From NCBI RefSeq assembly GCF_001661675.2, contig NZ_CP019602.1, forward strand, positions 1,389,501 to 1,453,500: DNA of 64,000 bases, read 5' to 3'. This stretch comes from Croceicoccus marinus. GTDB taxonomy: Bacteria; Pseudomonadota; Alphaproteobacteria; Sphingomonadales; Sphingomonadaceae. A model generated the notes under the pieces. That model saw only the letters and a program-made list of their open reading frames with translations. It was not told where the DNA came from and made no database searches. A program made the translations under genes and the position numbers. Shown piece after piece: positions 52,535 to 63,300 of this stretch; position 1 is the stretch's first letter, and the number at the start of each line of letters is the position of its first letter.

Positions 52535-53513
52535 GCTGGCCGGACTGGATTCCGATCTTTTCGGCGACTGCAATTTCGGCACCGCGCCGGTAGAACTGCC
52601 GCTGCTGGGCCATGACATTCGCGACTTCGTGGCGCGCGGCAATGCAGTAGACGCGCTGCGCGGGTTCGATGCCGTCATTCACCTGGCGGGCCTGTCGAAC
52701 GACCCGCTGGGCGACTACCGGCCCGAACTGACGACGTTGATCAATTGCACCGCCTCCGTCGATCTGGCGCGCAAGGCCAAGGAAGCGGGCGTGGCTCGGT
52801 TCCTGTTCGCCTCGTCCTGCTCGAATTACGGCGCATCGGGCAACGATTACATTGCAGAGGGCGCAGCCTTCAATCCGGTCACACCATACGGCCTGTCCAA
52901 GGCCGAGGTGGAGCGCATGGTCGCGCCGATGGCGGACGAGGATTTCTCGCCCACATTCCTGCGTGCCAGCACCGCCTATGGCCTGTCGCCGCGCATCCGC
53001 TTCGACCTGGTGGTCAATAATCTGTCGGCCTGGGCCTATACCACGGGCGAGGTTCATCTGAAGAGCGATGGTACCGCGTGGCGCCCGATCGTGCATGTCG
53101 CCGACATCGCCGCCGCCTATGTCGCCGCGGTCGAGGCTCCGCGCGAGGCGGTGCACAATGCCGCGTTCAATGTCGGCATGACGGACGAGAACTATCGCAT
53201 CCGCGACATTGCCGAGATCGTGTACCAGATGGTGCCGGGATCGACCCTGGGCTTCGCCGCCGGGGCCGAGGCGGACAAGCGCAACTACCGCGTGAACTGC
53301 GACCTGATCCGCAAGGTGCTGCCCGCCTATCAGCCGCAGTGGACCTGCCGGAAGGGCGTCGAGCAATTGCTGGCCGCCTATGCCGATTTCGGGCTGGAGC
53401 TTTCGGAGTTCGAGGGCGAGCGCTATAATCGCATCGCGCATATGAAGCACCGGGTCGCCGCCGGAACGGCGGATGCCGATTTCCACCCCCTGGCGCAGAA
53501 GGTCGCCGCGTGA
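52458..53513 (+). CDS. NAD-dependent sugar epimerase/dehydratase (extended SDR)
   Basis: A 351-residue extended short-chain dehydrogenase. MKILVTGHLGYIGSVLVPLL has the GxxGxxG nucleotide-binding motif, SSCSNYGAS supplies the active-site Ser, and TPYGLSKAEVE is the YxxxK catalytic pair. NVGMTDENYRIRDIAEIVYQ and a substrate loop follow. Its start lies within the rfbF 3' end. Such SDRs travel with rfbF and a C-methyltransferase in branched-sugar pathways; the exact reaction (4,6-dehydration, epimerisation or 4-reduction) is not decided. Confidence 0.85.
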   Translation: MKILVTGHLGYIGSVLVPLLLQRGHELAGLDSDLFGDCNFGTAPVELPLLGHDIRDFVARGNAVDALRGFDAVIHLAGLSNDPLGDYRPELTTLINCTASVDLARKAKEAGVARFLFASSCSNYGASGNDYIAEGAAFNPVTPYGLSKAEVERMVAPMADEDFSPTFLRASTAYGLSPRIRFDLVVNNLSAWAYTTGEVHLKSDGTAWRPIVHVADIAAAYVAAVEAPREAVHNAAFNVGMTDENYRIRDIAEIVYQMVPGSTLGFAAGAEADKRNYRVNCDLIRKVLPAYQPQWTCRKGVEQLLAAYADFGLELSEFEGERYNRIAHMKHRVAAGTADADFHPLAQKVAA

Positions 53514-54727
53514 ACATTGCCGCCACGCTGACAGTCGACGCCCCCACCCTGCTGACGGCCTGCCCGTCGTGCGGCGGCGGGGCGCTGGCGCAGATCTATG
53601 TGCAGGATGACGTGCCGGTCAGCTCATGCTTGCTGTTCGACGACGCCGAGGCTGCGCGCGGCGTGGAGCGCGGGGACATCCGCCTGGCGCATTGCGGGGA
53701 TTGCGGCTTCATCTTCAACGCCGCGATCCGGCAGGGTGCCAGCGAATATTCCGAACGTTATGAGGAAACGCAGGGTTTCTCGCCCACTTTCTCAAGCTTT
53801 CACAAGGCCCTGGCGGACGATCTTATCGAACGTCATGACCTGCGCGGGCGCGAGGTGCTGGAGATCGGCTGCGGCAAGGGCGAATTCCTGCTGCTGCTGT
53901 CGCAGCTGGGCGGAAACCGCTGCACCGGCATCGACCCCAGCGCGCATCCGCAGCGGATCGTGGGCGTCGAAGGCGCGGAGCGGGTGACACTGGTGCCCGA
54001 ATTCTTCTCGCCCGATCTGGCGCGGCAGCATTTCGACGCGATCATCTGCAAGATGACGCTGGAGCATATCGTGCCCACGCTGGATTTCCTGCGCGTGGTG
54101 CGCGCCGGCATCGTCGAGGGCAGCCGCCCGCTGGTGTTCTTCCAGATCCCCAATGCGCTGCGCATCCTGCAGGACGCGGCGTATGAGGACATCTATTACG
54201 AGCATTGCTCGTACTTCACCGCCGGATCGCTGGTGCGCCTGTTCGAAAAGGCGGACTTCGCGCCGCTGCGGGTGCTGCACCAGTATGACGATCAGTATCT
54301 GACGATCGAGGCGACCGTGGGCGATGCCCCGCCGATCGACCTGTCGGAAGACCGGGCCGAGGTCGCTCGTCTGGCGGCCAGCCTTGCCGACCGCGTTGCG
54401 GCGAAACAGGCCGATTGGGCCCAGCGGATCGCGGCAGCGGTACGGTCGGGCCGCAAGGTCGCGATCTGGGGCAGCGGGTCGAAAGCGGTGTCGTTTTTGG
54501 CTGCGCTGCCCAGCCCCGACCATATCTCGGTAGTCGTGGACATCAACCCCAACCGGCAGGGTCACGCCATGCCCGGCACCGCCCACGCCATCGTCGCTCC
54601 GGCAGCGCTGGCCGACATCCGGCCCGACCTGGTGATCGTTATGAACGCCATCTACCGCGATGAGATCGCGCGCGACCTGGCCGATCTGGGCGTAAACGCG
54701 GACATCGCCGCGCTGGAAGGCGAATAG
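53510..54727 (+). CDS. Sugar C-methyltransferase (NovU/TylCIII-like, SAM-dependent)
   Basis: A 405-residue protein of three parts. An N-terminal zinc-binding domain has CPSCGGGAL and CGDCGFIFNAAIRQ. The SAM domain has GREVLEIGCGKGEFLLLLSQ. The C-terminal domain includes KVAIWGSGSKAVSFLAALPS and DINPNRQGHAMPGTAHAI, as in the Methyltransf_14 family. This order is that of nucleotide-sugar C-3 methyltransferases. The ATG-type start is a GTG overlapping the SDR stop. It closes the four-gene operon. Confidence 0.88.
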   Translation: MNIAATLTVDAPTLLTACPSCGGGALAQIYVQDDVPVSSCLLFDDAEAARGVERGDIRLAHCGDCGFIFNAAIRQGASEYSERYEETQGFSPTFSSFHKALADDLIERHDLRGREVLEIGCGKGEFLLLLSQLGGNRCTGIDPSAHPQRIVGVEGAERVTLVPEFFSPDLARQHFDAIICKMTLEHIVPTLDFLRVVRAGIVEGSRPLVFFQIPNALRILQDAAYEDIYYEHCSYFTAGSLVRLFEKADFAPLRVLHQYDDQYLTIEATVGDAPPIDLSEDRAEVARLAASLADRVAAKQADWAQRIAAAVRSGRKVAIWGSGSKAVSFLAALPSPDHISVVVDINPNRQGHAMPGTAHAIVAPAALADIRPDLVIVMNAIYRDEIARDLADLGVNADIAALEGE

Positions 54728-54728
54728 C

Positions 54729-56594
54729 TCAGGCCGCTTCGGCGTCCTCAAGCTTTTCGCCCAGCTTGAGCCACTCGGCCTCGACGCCTTCCAGTTCGGC
54801 GGCGATGCGGGCCCGGTTCTCCAGAAGGTCGCCCATGGTGCGGTCGGCCCATTCGGGTGCGGCATTGGCGGGTTCGTACATCGCCCGGTCGATGGCGCTG
54901 ATCTGGCCCTGCAGTTTCGCCATCGCCTTTTCAACGCGCACCAGTTCGGATTTCACGAAACGGGCCTGCGCGCGCGATTTCGATGAATTGCCCTGCGTCT
55001 TCGCGGGCGCCGCCTTCTTCTCCTTCGGCTGGTTCCGGCCCAGCACGAAATCGATGTAATCGTCCATGCTGCCCTGGTATTCGCGCGCGGTGCCGTCATC
55101 GACCAGCACAAGCCGGTCGGCGGTCAGTTCGACCATGTGCCGGTCGTGGCTGATCAGGATGACCGCGCCCGAATAATCGTTCAGCGCTTGGATCAATGCC
55201 TCGCGCGCGTCGACGTCGAGGTGGTTGGTCGGCTCGTCCAAGATCAGCAGATGCGGCGCGTCGCGGGTAATCAGCGCCAGCGCCAGCCTTGCCCGCTCGC
55301 CGCCCGACAGCGTGGCGACCTGCGCGGTCGCGCGATTGCCCGAAAAGCCGAAGCGGCCAAGCTGCGCGCGCACGGCGGCGGGGGTCTTGCCCTCCATCGC
55401 GCGGGTCATCAGTTCCAGCGGAGTGGAATCGCTGGGCAGTTCCTCCACCTGGTACTGGGTGAAATAGCCCGCCTTCATCTTGCCCGAGGCGTTCATCGCC
55501 CCTTCCTGCGGCTGAAGCTGCGAGGCGAGCAGGCGTGCAAAGGTCGTCTTGCCGTTGCCGTTGCGGCCCAGCAGCGCGATCCGGTCGTCCGCATCGATCC
55601 GCAAGCCAAGGCGGCGCAGGATCGGCTTGTCAGCCTCGTACCCCACGGCCGCACCGTCGAGCGTGATCATGGGCGAGCGCAATTCCTCGGGCGAGGGAAA
55701 GTCGAAGGTGAGCGAGGGATCTTCCATCAGCGCGGCGATGGGCTGCATCTTCGCCAGCATCTTGGCGCGCGACTGCGCCTGTTTCGCGGTGGAGGCGCGG
55801 GCCGAATTGCGCGCGACATAATCGGCAAGCCGCGCGCGCTGCGCATCCTGGCTGGCCTTGGCGGCGGCGATCTGCGCGGCCCGTTCGGCGCGCTGCTTCT
55901 CGAACGCGTCATAGCCGCCGGAATAGAGGCTGAGCTGCCCGCCCTGCAGGTGCAGGATATGATCGACCACCTTGTTCAGCAGGTCGCGTTCGTGGCTGAT
56001 GACCAGCAGCGTGGCGGGATAGGCCTTGAGGAAATTCTCGAGCCACAAGGTCGCCTCGAGGTCGAGGTGGTTCGACGGTTCGTCGAGCAGCAGCACGTCA
56101 GGTTCGGAAAACAGCAGCGCGCCAAGCGCCACGCGCATCTTCCATCCGCCCGAAAAGCTGTCGAGCGGGCGCTTCTGCATCTCCTCGTCGAAGCCAAGTC
56201 CGCTGAGGATCTTGGCCGCGCGGGCGGGCGCGCTATATGCGTCGATGGCGAGCAGGCGGTCGTGGACATCGCCAAGCCGGTCCGGATCGGTGCAGGTCTC
56301 TGCCTCTTCCAGCAACTGCGCGCGTTCGGTGTCGGCGGCCAGAACCGCTTCTTCCGGAGTGGTCTGCCCGCTGGGCGCTTCCTGCGCGATATAGCCGATG
56401 CGCGCGCGATTGGGCTTGGCGATCTCGCCGTCGTCGGGCTCGATCTCGCCGATGATCGCCTTCATCAGCGTGGACTTGCCCGCGCCGTTGCGGCCGATCA
56501 GCCCGACCCGCGCACCCTGCGGGATCGAAGCGCTGGCGCGTTCAAGGATGGGCCGGCCGCCAAGCCGGACGGTAATTCCGTCGATCGTAAGCAT
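54729..56594 (-). CDS. ABC-F family ATPase
   Basis: A 621-residue protein with two ATP-binding domains and no membrane part. Walker A motifs are GLIGRNGAGKSTLMKAIIGE and ALLGRNGNGKTTFARLLASQ; signatures are DSFSGGWKMRVALGALLF and ATLSGGERARLALALI. The linker between them (residues about 235-300) is the charged ABC-F P-site tRNA-interaction motif region, and a C-terminal coiled coil (KSELVRVEKAMAKLQGQISA) follows. It resembles YheS/Uup types acting on ribosomes. It faces the methyltransferase gene tail to tail, one base apart. Confidence 0.93.
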   Translation of the reverse strand: MLTIDGITVRLGGRPILERASASIPQGARVGLIGRNGAGKSTLMKAIIGEIEPDDGEIAKPNRARIGYIAQEAPSGQTTPEEAVLAADTERAQLLEEAETCTDPDRLGDVHDRLLAIDAYSAPARAAKILSGLGFDEEMQKRPLDSFSGGWKMRVALGALLFSEPDVLLLDEPSNHLDLEATLWLENFLKAYPATLLVISHERDLLNKVVDHILHLQGGQLSLYSGGYDAFEKQRAERAAQIAAAKASQDAQRARLADYVARNSARASTAKQAQSRAKMLAKMQPIAALMEDPSLTFDFPSPEELRSPMITLDGAAVGYEADKPILRRLGLRIDADDRIALLGRNGNGKTTFARLLASQLQPQEGAMNASGKMKAGYFTQYQVEELPSDSTPLELMTRAMEGKTPAAVRAQLGRFGFSGNRATAQVATLSGGERARLALALITRDAPHLLILDEPTNHLDVDAREALIQALNDYSGAVILISHDRHMVELTADRLVLVDDGTAREYQGSMDDYIDFVLGRNQPKEKKAAPAKTQGNSSKSRAQARFVKSELVRVEKAMAKLQGQISAIDRAMYEPANAAPEWADRTMGDLLENRARIAAELEGVEAEWLKLGEKLEDAEAA

Positions 56595-56651
56595 TGCGCG
56601 CCCATAGCAGCGAGTGGCGCGCGGCCCAACGAATTATCGCATGCGCAGCAT

Positions 56652-57659
56652 TTACGTTTTCAACTTCCCCTTCTTGACCCGCCGCGCCACTGCACGCTTC
56701 TGCGATCTTTCAAGCCACTGGTCGATCGACAATTCGCCTTCTTCCAGGTCGGCAAGAGTCGCACCGCGCTCGCCCATCGGCTTGTCGGGCCCGACCGTCG
56801 TGTCGCAGCGTACCTGGCGCTCTATCTCGGCATTCAGCAGCGCGCCCAGCAGCACGCCATAGGAGGACAGGAACAGCCACATCAGGAACACGACGATGGC
56901 CGACAGCGATCCATAGGTAGCGTTATAGTCGCTGACATAGGCGACATAGATCGAGAAGCCGAACGAGATCAGCAGCCACACCACGGTCGCGCACAGCGCG
57001 CCGGGCGCAAGCCAGCGCCAGCGGGCCGGGTTGCGGTCAGGGCCATAGCGCATCATCAACGCAAAGCCCGCGCTGCCCAGCGCGATCGCCGCGAACCAGG
57101 CCAGCACCTTGATGCCAAGTTCGGCAGCAGGGCCGAACAATTGCTCGGAATAGCGTTGCAGCCAGGCAAATACGCCGCCGCTGATCACGCCGGTCAGCGC
57201 GATGAAGATCGCTGCCAGCGTCAGGCCCAGCCCGCGCAGGGTCAGCTTGAAGAAATTGCGGTTCTCATGCTCTTCATTGATCACGTTCAGGGCCACGATG
57301 AAGCCGTTGACCGCGCGCATCGCGCCGTAAAGCGCAAAGAACAAGGCGATCGCCAGCGCGACGCCGGTCACGCCCGCGCTGGTCGTGACGGCGGCCATCA
57401 TCTGCCGCTCGATCATGGTGGCGGCATCGGCGGGAAGCACTTCAACCAGGCTCATCATCTGCCGCTGCACGGTCTCGGTATCGCCGACTAGGCCATAGAT
57501 CATGACCGTGGCGGCCAGCATCGGCGTGATCGCCAGAAAGGTAAAAAACGCCACACCGGCGCCAAGAAGCGACAAATTGTGGAAACCCCACATGGTATAT
57601 ACGCGTTTAGCGATCTGCAGCCATGCCTTGCGTGGCAGTTCGAGGGGGGAACTCGCCAT
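56652..57659 (-). CDS. YihY/BrkB-family membrane protein
   Basis: About 335 residues with six membrane helices. LSLLGAGVAFFTFLAITPML, FALYGAMRAVNGFIVALNVI and GSLSAIVVFLMWLFLSSYGV are typical YihY/BrkB segments. The C-terminal tail is charged and ends VARRVKKGKLKT. I chose the ATG at 57659; the frame is open to 57974 but would then overlap the divergent tamA start region, and that extension is polar and not conserved-looking. The molecular role of the family is unsettled. Confidence 0.85.
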   Translation of the reverse strand: MASSPLELPRKAWLQIAKRVYTMWGFHNLSLLGAGVAFFTFLAITPMLAATVMIYGLVGDTETVQRQMMSLVEVLPADAATMIERQMMAAVTTSAGVTGVALAIALFFALYGAMRAVNGFIVALNVINEEHENRNFFKLTLRGLGLTLAAIFIALTGVISGGVFAWLQRYSEQLFGPAAELGIKVLAWFAAIALGSAGFALMMRYGPDRNPARWRWLAPGALCATVVWLLISFGFSIYVAYVSDYNATYGSLSAIVVFLMWLFLSSYGVLLGALLNAEIERQVRCDTTVGPDKPMGERGATLADLEEGELSIDQWLERSQKRAVARRVKKGKLKT

Positions 57660-57894
57660 TGCGCCGGGCGCATCCTTCCTCGAAACATCGGGCCTGGAAC
57701 TGTCCGTGCCCGAATTCGCGGTTGCGTCGGGGTCGGCACGATCCGTATGGGTCGATGTCTTGCCGGTTTGAGGGGTTATCTTGCCTGTATCCAATGCGTC
57801 TCGCCTGAGTGACCTGGGGAATGGACCCTTTGCAGACCCAACGGCGTTCCCGGCAATTTGTGCCGGACGCATTTCCCTATCTCCCGTTCGCCGG

Positions 57895-60315
57895 ATGATC
57901 GCAGCCAGCGCGCCTGCCCTGGGAGCGCTGGCGGTGGCGCTGTGCTGGGCGCTTCCCGCGGGGGCGCAGGACATCGCGCCGGCCGAAGCGCAGGACGTGC
58001 AGCCCGGTGACGTGCAGCCCGGTGATCTGCCGCCCGGTCAGGACGCCGGCGAAAGCGGCATCCCCGCCCCTCCCCCCGGTGTCACCCTGCCCGAGGTCGA
58101 GCCGGTCATCGCGGACGAGGAGTTCGAGGACGCGATCCCCGATCTGGACACCGGCGATCCGGCGCTGGACGAACCGCTGGAATCGATCGACGCATTCGAA
58201 CGCCGCATCGCCGAGCAAACCGACACCGCCGACGCCGACCTGGAAGAGGACGCCGAACAGCAGGCCGCCCAGACCGCAGAACAGACGACCGCCGGGCAGA
58301 CGACAGAGGGCCAAACGACAGAGGGGCAGGAAGCCCCGCTGGGCATACCGGCGCTTGCGGACGGCGATCCGGTGGAGGAAATCGGCGACGCCCCGATCCG
58401 CGACAGCGAGCTGGCCGCGCCCCTGCCCCCGCTGTCGACCTTCGACGTGGAACCGGTCGAGCTGGCCGAAGAGGATGCGTCGGACGAGCCGGTAGAGATC
58501 GCCTACGACATCCGGATCGACGGGCTGGAGGATGCGAACGAGGAAACCGAGACCGACATGCGGGCGATGTTCGACAGCCTTGCCACGCTGCGCGAGGACG
58601 GGCGCGAGGCGGCCAATGTGGCGCAGGTATCGGCCCGGCTGACCGAGGACAGCGCGCTGCTCGAACAGATTCTCGCTTCCGAAGGCTGGTACGAGGCGGA
58701 AGTGACGACCCGGCTCGACCGTTCGGAGGACGAGGCACTGACCGCCGTGCTCGACGTGGTGCCGGGCCAGCGCTTCACTTTCTCCGACATCACCATCGAT
58801 TCCCCGCCGGTGGTTCCCCAGGACCTTCTGGCCGAGAATTTCCCGCTGCAGGTCGGCGAACCGATCGTGGCCACACGCGTCCAGGCGGCGGAGGCCGGGC
58901 TGGCCATCACCCTGCCGCAGATGGGCTATCCGTTCTACGAACTTGGCCAGCGCGACATATTGCTGGACCAGTACGAGGGCACCGGATCGTACACGCTGCC
59001 GCTCGATCCGGGGGCGCGCACGGCGTTCGGCGGGATCGAGACGACCGGCGACCTTGCCTTCGATGCCGAGCATATCGAGGCGCTGGCCCGGTTCGAGGAA
59101 GGGCAGCTTTACGACAGCGAGGACGTCGACGACCTGCGCAAGGCGCTGGTGGCGACGGGGCTGTTCAACACCGTGTCGGTCACCGCCGAGCCGACCGGCC
59201 GGTCCGCGGGCATGGTCGAGGGGCCGGACGGCGCGGTCGCTCCGGCTGAATATGCGACCATCGTCGTCGACCAGGAAGCCGGCCCGCCGCGCACGCTTGC
59301 GGGCGGCGCGGGCTATGGCACCGACCAGGGCATTCGCGTCCAGGGCAGCTGGACCCACCGCAACATGTTCCCGCCCGAGGGGGCGCTGGGGTTCAACGCG
59401 ATCCTGGGCACCAACGAACAGGGCCTGGGCGCCAGCTTCCGCCGCTCCAACGCCGGGCGGCGCGACCGGACCTTTGCATTGACTGCCGACATCAACCGGT
59501 CGGACTATGACGCGTTCGAGGCGTTTACCGGCAGGCTGGGCATCAACTGGAGCTATGGTTCCACCCCGCTGTGGCAGAAGCGGCTGAGCTATGCCTATGG
59601 CGCGCAGCTGATCGGCACGGTCGAGGAATCGTGGGATCCGGAACTGCAGGACCGCGTGCAGCGCACCTATTTCATCGGCGGGCTGACCGGGCAGATCGGG
59701 CTGGACACCACCGACGATCTGCTGAACGCCACCGAAGGCTTTCGCCTGACCGCCCTGATCGAGCCCGAAGGATCGTTGCAGGACGGGTTCACGCCCTATG
59801 TCCGCTCGCGCCTCGACGGGTCGACCTATTTCTCCGCCACCGATTCCATCGTGCTGGCGGCGCGCATGGCGCTGGGATCGATCCAGGGCATCGACCGGGG
59901 CGAGCTGGCTCCGTCGCGGCGTTTCTATGCGGGCGGCGGCGGCTCGGTGCGCGGCTATGGCTATCAGGAACTGGGCCCGCGTTCGGTCGAGCCCAATCCC
60001 GATTTCGACCCCGACGATCCCGACAATGACGAGGATGAGTTCGAATATTTCCCGATCGGCGGCCGCAGCTTCAACGAGGGTTCGTTCGAAGTGCGCTATC
60101 GCTGGGACAATTTCGGCGTGGTCGGCTTCGTCGACGCGGGCCAGGTCTATGAAGAGACCGCGCCGCAATTCTCGGACCTTCGATATGGCGCGGGCATCGG
60201 CGGGCGCTATTACACCAATTTCGGCCCGCTGCGCGTCGATGTCGCCGTTCCGCTGAACCGGCGCGAGGGCGACAGCAAGTTCGGCCTGTATATCTCGATC
60301 GGGCAGGCGTTCTGA
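57895..60315 (+). CDS. tamA: Outer-membrane translocation and assembly module TamA (BamA superfamily)
   Basis: About 806 residues from the ATG at 57895, which opens a signal peptide (IAASAPALGALAVALCWALP, cleaved near AGAQ). Residues about 25-200 are a long acidic and Gln/Thr-rich segment. POTRA domains follow (FTFSDITIDSPPVVPQDLLA; FGGIETTGDLAFDAEHIEAL), then a BamA-type barrel with the loop motif GGGGSVRGYGYQELGPRS and a final strand ending GLYISIGQAF. An in-frame TTG at 57781 is an alternative start. Its stop overlaps the tamB start, the usual tamAB coupling. Confidence 0.9.
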   Translation: MIAASAPALGALAVALCWALPAGAQDIAPAEAQDVQPGDVQPGDLPPGQDAGESGIPAPPPGVTLPEVEPVIADEEFEDAIPDLDTGDPALDEPLESIDAFERRIAEQTDTADADLEEDAEQQAAQTAEQTTAGQTTEGQTTEGQEAPLGIPALADGDPVEEIGDAPIRDSELAAPLPPLSTFDVEPVELAEEDASDEPVEIAYDIRIDGLEDANEETETDMRAMFDSLATLREDGREAANVAQVSARLTEDSALLEQILASEGWYEAEVTTRLDRSEDEALTAVLDVVPGQRFTFSDITIDSPPVVPQDLLAENFPLQVGEPIVATRVQAAEAGLAITLPQMGYPFYELGQRDILLDQYEGTGSYTLPLDPGARTAFGGIETTGDLAFDAEHIEALARFEEGQLYDSEDVDDLRKALVATGLFNTVSVTAEPTGRSAGMVEGPDGAVAPAEYATIVVDQEAGPPRTLAGGAGYGTDQGIRVQGSWTHRNMFPPEGALGFNAILGTNEQGLGASFRRSNAGRRDRTFALTADINRSDYDAFEAFTGRLGINWSYGSTPLWQKRLSYAYGAQLIGTVEESWDPELQDRVQRTYFIGGLTGQIGLDTTDDLLNATEGFRLTALIEPEGSLQDGFTPYVRSRLDGSTYFSATDSIVLAARMALGSIQGIDRGELAPSRRFYAGGGGSVRGYGYQELGPRSVEPNPDFDPDDPDNDEDEFEYFPIGGRSFNEGSFEVRYRWDNFGVVGFVDAGQVYEETAPQFSDLRYGAGIGGRYYTNFGPLRVDVAVPLNRREGDSKFGLYISIGQAF

Positions 60316-63300
60316 TGGCGGACGAAGCAACCATGCCGCCCGAGGATACCGCCCAGCCCACCGATGGCGCGGCCGAGGACGCGCGGACCGAACACCACCG
60401 CGGGCGCACCATCCTGAAATGGATCGGCATCGTGCTGGCGGGGCTGGTCGCGCTGGTCGCGATCCTGCTGCTGCTTTTGAACACCGGCCCCGGCAAGCGC
60501 TTCATCATCGGCCAGCTTGAAGGGATGGAGTTCGAGAACGGGATGGAGATCGGCATCGGATCGATCGACGGTTCGATCTATGGCGAGATGGTGATAAACG
60601 ACCTTGCGGTGCGCGATCCGCAGGGCGTGTTCCTGACCTCGCCGGAAATCACCGTCGACTGGCGTCCCTTTGCCTTCGTCAACAACCATGTCGACGTGCG
60701 CTCGCTGACCAGCCCGCTGATCACGCTGCAGCGCCTGCCCGAATTCAATGAGACCCCGCCCAGCGAGGATCCGCTGCTGCCCGACCTCGACATCGACGTG
60801 AACCGGCTGCGGATCGACCGCTTCGTCGCCGAAGCCCCCGTCGCGGGCGAGCGGCGCGTGGCCAGCATGGCGGGCGAAGTGCATATTTCCGATGGCCGCG
60901 CGCAGGTGCAGTTCGCTGCCAATACGCTGCGCGAACGCGGATCGAACGCGCCGGGCGGCGACCGGCTGGCGCTGACCCTCGACGCGGTGCCCGAGGAGAA
61001 CCGGCTGGATATCGATCTGGCGCTGGACGCGCCCGGCGACGGCGTGATCGCGGCGATGGCCGGCCTGACCGAACCGCTGACCGTTCGCCTCGACGGCGAA
61101 GGCGACTGGCAAAGCTGGTCGGGCGATCTCGACGCCAACCTGGCGGGCAGCGAATTCGCCCGGCTGGACCTGACCGCACGCGACGGCACCATCAGCGTCG
61201 AGGGCCCCACCCGCGTGGCGCGCCTGTTCGACGGGCCGACCGCCGCGCTGCTGGGCCCGGTGCTGAACATCGACCTCACCGCCGCTCTGGAGGAGCGCAG
61301 CGCGCAATTGTCGGGCGGCGTCGGCAGCGATGCGTTCCGGCTGGACACCGATGGCGGGATCGACCTGTCGGACAACAGCTTCGACGATCTGGACGTGCGC
61401 TTCGTGCTGTTCCGCCCCTCGGCCCTGGCCGAGAACCTCGCGGGGCGCGGTATCAGCGCCGACCTCACGCTGGACGGCGAGTTCGCCACCCCCGCGGTCG
61501 ATTACCAGATCACCGCTGCGCGCATCGCGATGAACGACATGGGGATCGAGAACCTGCGCGCCAGCGGCAACGCCAATGTGCGTTCGGACCAGATCCTAAT
61601 CCCGGTGACCGCCAGTATCGGCCGCATCACCGGCGTCGACACCGTCGCGGGCGGCAGCCTTCAGGACGTGCGCCTGTCCGGCGACATCGCGATCGAGGAA
61701 GCGCGCATCCTGTCGGACAACATGACGATCACCTCGGACCGGCTGAATGCCGATCTGGTGCTGCTGGCCGATACCTCGACCGGGATCTATACCGGCGCGA
61801 TCGACGGGCGGCTCGACGATTACCGGATCGAAAGCGTCGGCATATTCGACATCACCACCGACGTCGACCTGACGACCGAGGCCAATGGCGGCTTCGCGCT
61901 GGCGGGCCGCGTCGGCGTCCGCTCGACCCGGATCGAGAACGAAAGCCTGGCCGATTTCCTGGGCGGCAACGCGGTAGCGGGCGCCGACATACGCTATGGC
62001 GGCGACGGCACGCTGCGGTTCCGGAACCTCAGGCTGGAATCGCCCGGCGTGCGGATCACCGGCGGCTATGGCTCGTATTCTCCCGATGGGCGCATCGCGC
62101 TGAACGCCGATGGCGTGTCCGAAGCCTATGGCGCGATCGGTGTGCGGGTCGCGGGAACGATCAGCGATCCCGACGCGCGGATCACGGCGGAGCGACCCGG
62201 CCTTGGCATCGGCCTTGCCAATCTGGACGCGCGCGTGACCGGCGCGCCGGGAGGCTACCGTCTGGTCGCGGATGCCGATACCGATTACGGCCCGCTGACC
62301 GCCGATGTGGTGCTGGGCATGGGCGACGTCACCACGCTCGAAATCAGCGAAGCCAATCTGGGCGGCATCGCCTTTGCAGGATCGCTGCGGCAGACGCCCG
62401 CCGGTCCGTTCGCCGGGCAGCTTATCGCCGACGGGCAAGGTCTGGGCGGAGTGGTGCGATTGTCGGCGCAGGGGCAGTACCAGCAGGCGCTGGTCAATCT
62501 GCGCGCGCGCAACACCCAGCTTCCCGGCCCCGGCAATTTCGCGGTGGAATCGGCCATCGTCGATGCGCAGATCGTGCTCTACGATCAGCCGCTGGTGAAG
62601 GCGGATGCCCAGCTGGCGGGCTTTACCTATGGCACCACGCGTCTCGCGGCGGGCCGCGTCAAGGTGGATTACCGCGACGGGCGCGGCAATGCGCAGCTGC
62701 TCGCCGAAGGCGTGGCGGGCGTGCCGTTTCGCGTGGCCGCCAATGCCGATCTGCAACCCGACCTGTGGCGCATCGCCGCCAAGGGGCGCGCTCGCGGCAT
62801 CGAATTCTCCACCAATGGCCCCGCACGCATCGTGCCCGGCGACGACGGCAGCTATGAACTGCTGCCAAGCCGCATCGACCTTGGCGGCGGGCAGATCCGG
62901 CTGGCGGGCAATTACGGCGACGGCATCAAGCTGCAGAGCCGGCTTGAGGATATCGACATCGCCATCGCCAATGCCTTCTCGCCCGAGCTTGGCCTTGGCG
63001 GCAAGGCAAGCGGCAGCCTGGACTTCCTGCAGACCTCGCCGGGCGCGTTCCCGCGGGCGGATGCGCGTATTCATATCGACGATTTCACACGCACCACCGC
63101 TGCCGCGGTCAGCCAGCCGGTCGACATCAATTTCGTCGGCAAGCTGCTGGCCGACGGGGGCGAGGCACGCGCGGTGCTGCGCCGCAGCGGCACGGTGATC
63201 GGGCGGATGGTCGCCTCGCTGCGGCCGTTGCCGCCGGGTTCGGGCGACTGGGTGACGCGCATGATGGCCGCGCCGCTGGGCGGGGGTTTCCGCTATAACG

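Noticed and set aside
55137..57491. 784-codon plus-strand open frame opposite the ABC-F and YihY genes
   Set aside because: It spans two unrelated genes on the other strand and has no domain signal, so it is a composition artefact.
57877..60330. 817-codon minus-strand open frame opposite tamA
   Set aside because: The plus frame has signal peptide, POTRA and barrel motifs; the minus frame is Arg/Gly/His-rich shadow sequence.
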